A stretch of DNA of 20,593 bases from Ignavibacteriales bacterium. Lineage in GTDB: Bacteria; Bacteroidota; Ignavibacteria; Ignavibacteriales; Ignavibacteriaceae. Positions 16,016 to 20,593 of this stretch are shown here, piece by piece. The translations under genes and the position numbers were made by a program. Location of the stretch: contig DAIEML010000009.1 in the NCBI GenBank assembly GCA_027349615.1, forward strand, positions 1 to 20,593. The letters are read 5' to 3'. Below the pieces are notes generated by a model that worked only from the letters and a program-made list of their open reading frames with translations, was not told the DNA's origin and ran no database searches. The number at the start of each line of letters is the position of its first letter. Position 1 is the first letter of the stretch.

Positions 16016-16675
16016 TTAATTCATTTCTTCCATCTGAATTTCTCCACGTTCATTTTTTGTTTTTGGGAAATCAGTACCAATTATTTTATCCCAAACTGGA
16101 GAACTTACACCAAAACCTAATTCCTGATTTTGATAATGATGTTTCATGTGATGTTTTTTTAAGGAAAGCCAAAATTTATTATGAATATTAAAATGATGAA
16201 CTGCATAATGAGTAATATCATAAAATAAATACCCGGTTAAGAATCCAACAAAAAAAGGAGCGACATAAATATTTCCAAGAGTAAGATAGAAAATGTAATA
16301 AAATAAAATTGCCAGCGGAATGCTTACTGAAGGAGGCATAACGAGCCTTTTAGAATCGCTGGGATAATCATGATGAACACCATGAAAAATAAAATGAATT
16401 TTTTCACCAAAAGCTGATTTTGCTTTATAATGGAAAATAAATCTGTGAAGAATATATTCAGTTAAACTCCAAACAATTATTCCAATTATAATTAATGAAA
16501 AAATATTTAGAATAGAAATTCTAAATACTTCATATGATTTAACTAAAAAATATAAAATTACAGGTAAATAAATTATTACGGGTACCGAAGGATGAACATG
16601 AGAAAGAGCTTCCATTAAATTATTTTCAAACATCCTTACTGTTTCATCTTTATTCGAAACAAAATTTTTGGGCAT
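16016..16675 (-). CDS. Fatty acid hydroxylase / sterol desaturase superfamily membrane enzyme
   Basis: This integral membrane di-iron oxygenase probably hydroxylates the acyl chain of a lipid, most like the fatty acid 2-hydroxylase (Scs7/FA2H) branch. It has 219 aa and no cytochrome b5 domain. Several hydrophobic segments lie around 34-48, 55-75 and 115-150. Histidine clusters typical of the family are present: HRFIFH, FHGVHHDYP, HYAVHH and HHMKHHY. I chose the ATG at 16675 because GAGG lies 5 nt before it; a GTG at 16681 overlaps that site. Substrate is unknown; hydroxylated lipid A acyl chains or sphingolipids are possible. It requires O2, implying at least occasional oxygen exposure. The response regulator gene starts 56 bp downstream. 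Confidence 0.88.
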   Translation of the reverse strand: MPKNFVSNKDETVRMFENNLMEALSHVHPSVPVIIYLPVILYFLVKSYEVFRISILNIFSLIIIGIIVWSLTEYILHRFIFHYKAKSAFGEKIHFIFHGVHHDYPSDSKRLVMPPSVSIPLAILFYYIFYLTLGNIYVAPFFVGFLTGYLFYDITHYAVHHFNIHNKFWLSLKKHHMKHHYQNQELGFGVSSPVWDKIIGTDFPKTKNERGEIQMEEMN

Positions 16676-16759
16676 AATCACCTCTTTTATCTATCCGGGC
16701 AAATTTAATAATTTTTTTCCAATAAAAAATTCTAATATGATTTATACTACATATTTTTA

Positions 16760-16795
16760 CAAAATAAAAATATTAACCGAATAAATTATTGGTTA
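16760..16795 (-). terminator. Possible Rho-independent terminator after the dipeptide epimerase
   Basis: On the minus strand the stop codon opens an imperfect hairpin: TAACCAATAA pairs with TTATTCGGTTA (one bulged C), followed by ATATTTTTATTTT. The stem is AT-rich with only two G-C pairs and a very small loop, so termination may be weak. It would separate the peptidase-epimerase pair from the hydroxylase and later genes. Confidence 0.3.
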
Positions 16796-17932
16796 TAACT
16801 TTCTTATACCAATACCTGGAAGCTGGCTTAGTACAACTTTGCCATCAATTATTTTTGTTCCTTCGTATACATCATTATTTATGAGAAGAGCACCATCAAG
16901 GTCTGCCCAATCAACCAAGGGAGATAATTGAGATGCAGCAGAGATTGCGCATGAAGTTTCAGTCATACAACCCAACATTACTTTTAATCCTAAAGCTCTA
17001 GCAAGAGTTATCATTTTAAAAGCTTCACGCATTCCCGTACTTTTCATTAATTTTATATTTATACCAGAAAAAATTTCACTCGCTTTTACAACATCAGCTA
17101 ACCTCTGAACAGATTCATCTCCAATTGTTGGAAGCGGACTATGCTGTGTCAACCATTTAATATCTTCAACTTGTGTTTTTGGCATTGGTTGTTCAACAAA
17201 TAAAACATTTCTTTCGCTAAGCCAATGAATCATATCAAGTGCATATTGTTTGTCTTTCCAACCCTGGTTCGCATCGGCTGTAATTGGTTTATCTGTAACT
17301 GATCTGATAGTTTCAATCATTTCTTTATCATTATCTCTACCGAGTTTCACTTTTAGGATTTTATATTCTTCAGCTTCTTTAACTTTTTTTCTAACCACAT
17401 CAGGTTTGTCTATTCCAATTGTATAAGAAGTATATGGAGTATTTTCTTTATTCAATCCCCATATGTTATACCAAGGTTGATTCATTAACTTGCCGATTAA
17501 ATCATGCAAAGCAATATCAACAGAAGCTTTAGCAGCCGGATTTCCAGGTGCAATTGAATCAATATCACTCAAAATTGTTTCTAATTCAAAAATATTTTCG
17601 TACTTATCAAAATTTACTTTGGAAAGAAAATCCAAAACCGTTTGATGTGACTCGCCAAGATATGGCGGCATCGAAGCCTCACCATAGCCGATAATTCCCT
17701 CGTATTCAATTTCAGTAAGTACTATCGGAGTTGTTGATCTTGAATTTGTTGCAACTGTAAATACATGTTTTAATTCCAATGTATATGGTTTAAATCTAAA
17801 TTTTATTTTACCCGACATTTTTTTCTCTACAATTTTTTCTTCAATTAAGTTATTTGTAAATCCGGATAAAATTGCTGAGCCAGCTAATAATCCGGAAGTT
17901 TTTATAAAGTCCCTTCTATTTTGTTTCATCAT
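16793..17932 (-). CDS. Dipeptide epimerase (L-Ala-D/L-Glu type), Tat-exported
   Basis: This enolase-superfamily enzyme probably epimerises L-Ala-D-Glu from murein peptides to L-Ala-L-Glu; related family members act on other dipeptides. It has 379 aa. The active site is complete: Lys194 and Lys196 (LKVKLG), metal ligands Asp220 (TADANQGW), Glu247 (FVEQP) and Asp272 (IGDES), the opposite-face Lys294 (INIKLMK), and the substrate-binding DLDGA near the end. Unlike cytoplasmic YcjG/YkfB, the protein starts with a twin-arginine signal, NRRDFIKTSGLLAG, then a hydrophobic stretch, so it should be folded in the cytoplasm and exported to the periplasm. Tandem ATGs lie at 17932 and 17929; GGGG is 5 nt before the second. 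It follows the NlpC/P60 peptidase by 92 bp, which fits a muropeptide role. The exact dipeptide cannot be read from sequence. Confidence 0.92.
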   Translation of the reverse strand: MMKQNRRDFIKTSGLLAGSAILSGFTNNLIEEKIVEKKMSGKIKFRFKPYTLELKHVFTVATNSRSTTPIVLTEIEYEGIIGYGEASMPPYLGESHQTVLDFLSKVNFDKYENIFELETILSDIDSIAPGNPAAKASVDIALHDLIGKLMNQPWYNIWGLNKENTPYTSYTIGIDKPDVVRKKVKEAEEYKILKVKLGRDNDKEMIETIRSVTDKPITADANQGWKDKQYALDMIHWLSERNVLFVEQPMPKTQVEDIKWLTQHSPLPTIGDESVQRLADVVKASEIFSGINIKLMKSTGMREAFKMITLARALGLKVMLGCMTETSCAISAASQLSPLVDWADLDGALLINNDVYEGTKIIDGKVVLSQLPGIGIRKL

Positions 17933-18024
17933 AGCCCCATTTAACTGTTAAAAAGTGATTTAATTAATTTTTCTCTTAAACTTTACAATGTAATTAAGAT
18001 CTAATAGTAAAAAATTTTTTAAAA

Positions 18025-19203
18025 TTAATATTGAACTGTTTTTAACGCTTCAACTCCGTTTTCACCTACAGAACCAATAATTCTTTTTGCTCGAACAAAT
18101 TGGTTTAACCTATAAGCATTAAAATTTTTTGCTGATTTATCGAAACTACTGATATGAACCATTCCAGCTTCATGAATAAATTCTCCATCGCCAATATAAA
18201 TTCCAACATGAGTAATTTTTTCCCTAGTTGTTTCGGTTGCCTTCTTGCCGAAGAATAATAAATCTCCAGGCTTGAGATTATCGAAACCTTTTTTTGTGTC
18301 TATTGGAATTCCAACATTAACTTGTTGCGAAGCATCTCGAGGCAAATAAATTCCATTTAGGAAAAAGACAGTTCTTGTAAAACCGCTGCAATCCATAAGC
18401 TTTGCAGAAGTACCGCCCCATAAATAAGGAACTCCTAAAAAAGTTTTTGCTGTTTTAATAATATTGTCAGCAGTTAATTTTCTATTATCCAACCAAGTTT
18501 TAAAATCTTCACAAGATGAAATTGGAACGTAGGCAATTCTTTTATCTGGATATTCAACTTCCACAAAATCGCCTTCAACTGTAATCTTCTTTAATATATC
18601 ACCAATTACAAGATCAGAAACAGGATTAGAATTTAAATCATTTTGTGAGTAAGAAAATCCATAATGGCTGGTAAAAATAACTTTATCAGAAGAATTCATT
18701 TCAGAAATTTTCTCTTTTGTCATAAAGACAAAACTTCCAGATTCAAGCCAGGCAATATATTTATCAGGAGTTTGTACAAGAAACCATCCTTTGTTTTTTT
18801 TCAGCAGTTTTACTGAACACCCGAGAAGAGCTTGTGTAGCTAGCTCAGCTTGCTGCTCCGGTTTTACTCTAAGTGTTGCAACTGAAATATTAATAACTCC
18901 AAAAATATTTTCGCCAAGGTTTTTTGCAGGAAGAATTTCTATTTCATCCTTAATTCTCAATCCTTCCTTTTCCAAGTTATTAACTAATTCTGACTTGGCA
19001 TTTGGTAAATTAGTTTCGCCAGAAAGAAGTATTTCATCATTTTCAATATTATTAGAAATGTTGAATACTGCTGTTCTTTTATCTGGTGCAAATTTTTGCT
19101 GAACTTCTGAAATTATTTTTTGAATATCTTCCATAGACTTATTCTGCTGAGAAAAAATTGTTGTTGTTAATAAAAAGAAACTAAATATAAAAATATATCG
19201 CAT
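18025..19203 (-). CDS. Secreted SH3 / NlpC-P60 murein peptidase (YkfC-like)
   Basis: This Cys peptidase probably cleaves the bond after gamma-D-Glu in murein peptides. It has 392 aa from the ATG at 19203, chosen because GAGG precedes it by 6 nt; a TTG at 19215 is in frame. A signal peptide (about 1-19, ending IFSQ) is followed by a predicted helical/beta region to ~100, then two SH3-like domains (VATLRVKPEQQAEL and KGWFLVQTPDKYIAWL; a second at ~185-235). The NlpC/P60 domain covers ~250-380 with Cys272 (MDCSGF), His332 (ITHVGIYIG) and His344 (FIHEAG). The layout matches Bacillus YkfC, whose gene partners an L-Ala-D/L-Glu epimerase, exactly as here. It is the first gene of the long minus-strand series. 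Confidence 0.93.
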   Translation of the reverse strand: MRYIFIFSFFLLTTTIFSQQNKSMEDIQKIISEVQQKFAPDKRTAVFNISNNIENDEILLSGETNLPNAKSELVNNLEKEGLRIKDEIEILPAKNLGENIFGVINISVATLRVKPEQQAELATQALLGCSVKLLKKNKGWFLVQTPDKYIAWLESGSFVFMTKEKISEMNSSDKVIFTSHYGFSYSQNDLNSNPVSDLVIGDILKKITVEGDFVEVEYPDKRIAYVPISSCEDFKTWLDNRKLTADNIIKTAKTFLGVPYLWGGTSAKLMDCSGFTRTVFFLNGIYLPRDASQQVNVGIPIDTKKGFDNLKPGDLLFFGKKATETTREKITHVGIYIGDGEFIHEAGMVHISSFDKSAKNFNAYRLNQFVRAKRIIGSVGENGVEALKTVQY

Positions 19204-19230
19204 GAACTTCCTCAAATATTCTTCAAGTAA

Positions 19231-19258
19231 TTAATAGTTCTAAAATATAAATTTTCAA
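19231..19258 (-). promoter_or_regulatory. Candidate promoter for the NlpC/P60-epimerase pair
   Basis: On the minus strand TTGAAA (19258-19253) precedes TATTAA (19236-19231) by 16 nt, about 28 nt before the ATG. The match is moderate in a very AT-rich region, so chance is possible. Confidence 0.35.
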
Positions 19259-19442
19259 ATTTAATTCTAAGGAAAAAAATAATTTAAATTTCTTCTCAAT
19301 GTGATTAAAGGATAACCAAAGTTGGCTATTTATGAGACAAGAAACATTTTCAAAAGAGATTTAATCTTTTATATTTAATTGTAAATGATGGTATAGTTTT
19401 AGATAAATTTCCTAAATGACTAAAAAATCTTTTATATATAGT

Positions 19443-19458
19443 ACAAGAAATTTCTTGT
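19443..19458. promoter_or_regulatory. Perfect 16-bp palindrome with upstream half-site, candidate operator
   Basis: ACAAGAAA is followed directly by its exact inverse TTTCTTGT. The ten bases AGACAAGAAA that read into this palindrome on the minus strand also occur at 19335-19344 on the plus strand, about 100 bp away. Position in a divergent spacer suggests a regulator site controlling one or both genes. The regulator is unknown. Confidence 0.5.
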
Positions 19459-19573
19459 CTGCCTTATGCTGGTTTAATATATTGATTGTTAAATAAGAGA
19501 AATTATTTGATTTTTATTGCTATCATAAATTTTAAATGTAAATAAATATTTAACGAATTGGAGAACATAAATA

Positions 19574-20593
19574 GTGCTTGAAAAGATTAATCAATCGTAC
19601 TTAAAATTTCCTAACCGAAATGCTTTTTTTATTAATGGCGTTTATTATACCTATGAACAATTTGCACAATTAGTTTCTAATTTTAGAAACTATATTGAAA
19701 GTAACTGCAGCAAATCTGAAAAATTAATAGGAATTATTGCCAAACAATCTCCTGAAATCGAAACTTATGCAGCAATTTATGGTTGTCTATTTTCAGGCCG
19801 AGGTTATGTTCCAATTAATCCAAATAATCCGCTTAGCCGCAATTCTTCGATACTTGAACAAACAAACATCAGCACTATTTTATGTAAAAAAAATGAATCT
19901 TCAATAGCTGAAATAGCGGCGGGAAAAAATACGAAAGTTGTTTCGATAGATGATTTGCCAATCACTAAAATAAATTTACAGCCCCCAGTAGTTGATGAAA
20001 ACGAAATTGCATATTTGTTATTTACTTCAGGAAGTACAGGAGTTCCGAAAGGCGTTCCAATAAACAGAAAAAATTTAAATTCATTTGTGGATGCATTTTT
20101 TAAACTTGATTATAACGTAAATGAAAACGATAGATTTCTTCAAATGTTTGAACTTACATTTGATTTTTCTGTTATTTGTTATACCGTTCCACTTTGCGTT
20201 GGTGCTTGTATTTACACAATTCCAGCAGAAGGTGTAAAGTTTGCAAATGTATATATTGCTTTGGAGGAAAATGAAATAACTTTTGCTTGTATGGTGCCAT
20301 CAGTTTTATCTTATCTTACACCATATTTTGATGAAATTAAACTGGAAAAAATGAGATACTCACTTTTCTGCGGGGAAACATTATTAGAACAAACAGCGCA
20401 AGGATGGTCTAAATGTACACCTAATGCAAAAATTATTAATGCTTATGGACCAACTGAAGCAACGGTATGTGCTTTAATCCATGAATATCAGCAAGGTGAT
20501 GCCAACACGATTATTGGCAAACCTTTGTCCAATGTTACGGTTTATATTCTTGACGCTTATCTTCATCCAGTACCTGTCGGTGTTGTCGGCGAG
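19574..20593 (+). CDS. NRPS-type amino acid adenylation enzyme (3' end beyond window)
   Basis: This is an ANL-superfamily adenylation domain that activates a carboxylic acid, probably an amino acid, as an AMP ester for transfer to a carrier. 340 codons are visible and open at the right edge. Motifs in order: A3 LLFTSGSTGVPKGV (~153-166), A4-like LTFDFSV with Asp at the position that usually holds the amino group, A5 NAYGPTEATVCAL, then IGKPLSNVTVYILD and PVPVGVVGE (start of A7). It starts directly with the adenylation domain, with no condensation domain ahead, as in DltA or a loading module. The start is GTG at 19574: GGAGA lies 9 nt upstream and an in-frame TAA is at 19568. Substrate and any carrier or reductase domain lie out of view. 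It is the only plus-strand gene. Confidence 0.88.
   Translation, partial: MLEKINQSYLKFPNRNAFFINGVYYTYEQFAQLVSNFRNYIESNCSKSEKLIGIIAKQSPEIETYAAIYGCLFSGRGYVPINPNNPLSRNSSILEQTNISTILCKKNESSIAEIAAGKNTKVVSIDDLPITKINLQPPVVDENEIAYLLFTSGSTGVPKGVPINRKNLNSFVDAFFKLDYNVNENDRFLQMFELTFDFSVICYTVPLCVGACIYTIPAEGVKFANVYIALEENEITFACMVPSVLSYLTPYFDEIKLEKMRYSLFCGETLLEQTAQGWSKCTPNAKIINAYGPTEATVCALIHEYQQGDANTIIGKPLSNVTVYILDAYLHPVPVGVVGE

Larger units (their letters stand above)
19204..19573. other. 370-bp divergent intergenic region
   Basis: This spacer lies between the peptidase (minus) and the adenylation enzyme (plus). It holds the candidate minus promoter at 19231-19258, a half-site at 19335-19344 and a palindrome at 19443-19458. 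No RNA gene or ORF is seen. No plus-strand promoter stands out; TTGATT at 19482 with a poor -10 near 19504 is the best I find. Confidence 0.6.

Noticed and set aside
15996..16019. 7-bp hairpin TTAAACA/TGTTTAA at the end of the hydroxylase gene as a terminator
   Set aside because: There is no T-tract after it on the minus strand, and the stem is nearly all A-T and overlaps the stop codon.
1..20593. CRISPR arrays, tRNA or rRNA genes, insertion sequences, phage or toxin-antitoxin modules
   Set aside because: No regularly spaced repeats, cloverleaf arms, transposase or integrase motifs were seen on either strand.

Overview
The window is AT-rich DNA (roughly 30% G+C by eye, except the first ~600 bases) from a Gram-negative, didermal bacterium. 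Outer-membrane barrel proteins, lipoproteins, signal peptides ending in 'SQ', weak or absent Shine-Dalgarno sequences at many genes, and frequent GTG/TTG starts suggest the Bacteroidota/Chlorobi/Ignavibacteria group. Ignavibacteria-like is my best guess, by inference only. Twelve genes run on the minus strand from about 19.2 kb down to position 1. One partial gene at the right end runs on the plus strand. No rRNA, tRNA, CRISPR array or insertion sequence was found.

Right edge (about 16.8-20.6 kb): a plus-strand NRPS-type adenylation enzyme (partial) is divergent from a minus-strand pair. That pair is a secreted SH3/NlpC-P60 peptidase followed by a Tat-exported dipeptide epimerase, a YkfC/YkfB-like muropeptide-processing couple. 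The 370-bp divergent spacer holds a perfect 16-bp palindrome with an extra half-site.

Middle (about 13.9-16.7 kb): a membrane fatty-acid hydroxylase, a single-domain response regulator, and a secreted GH9 glucanase that starts with TTG only 11 bp after the regulator.

Core (about 5.4-13.7 kb): an apparent exopolysaccharide synthesis and export locus. It encodes a KaiC/RecA-fold protein fused to a GGDEF-like tail, a TPR plus beta-barrel outer-membrane protein of PgaA/BcsC type, a processive family-2 glycosyltransferase of PgaC/BcsA type, a small single-pass protein with a Gln/Pro-rich tail, and a membrane-anchored protein with a glutamine-amidotransferase-like domain and a degraded CE4 deacetylase domain. 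A fibronectin-III lipoprotein and a five-PAS hybrid histidine kinase follow (0.9-5.3 kb).

The striking theme is that four signalling or modifying modules keep their folds but have lost canonical catalytic residues: the KaiC-like domain (Walker A Lys to Arg, catalytic Glu pair absent), the GGDEF-like tail, the kinase ATP-binding domain, and the CE4 domain. The GT2, GH9 and receiver domains keep theirs. I read this as a Pga/Pel/Bcs-like machine controlled largely by pseudoenzymes. This is inference from sequence.

Left edge (1-707): lexA, visibly richer in G+C, with its own promoter. A perfect 20-bp palindrome lies over the expected transcription start and is a candidate SOS box.
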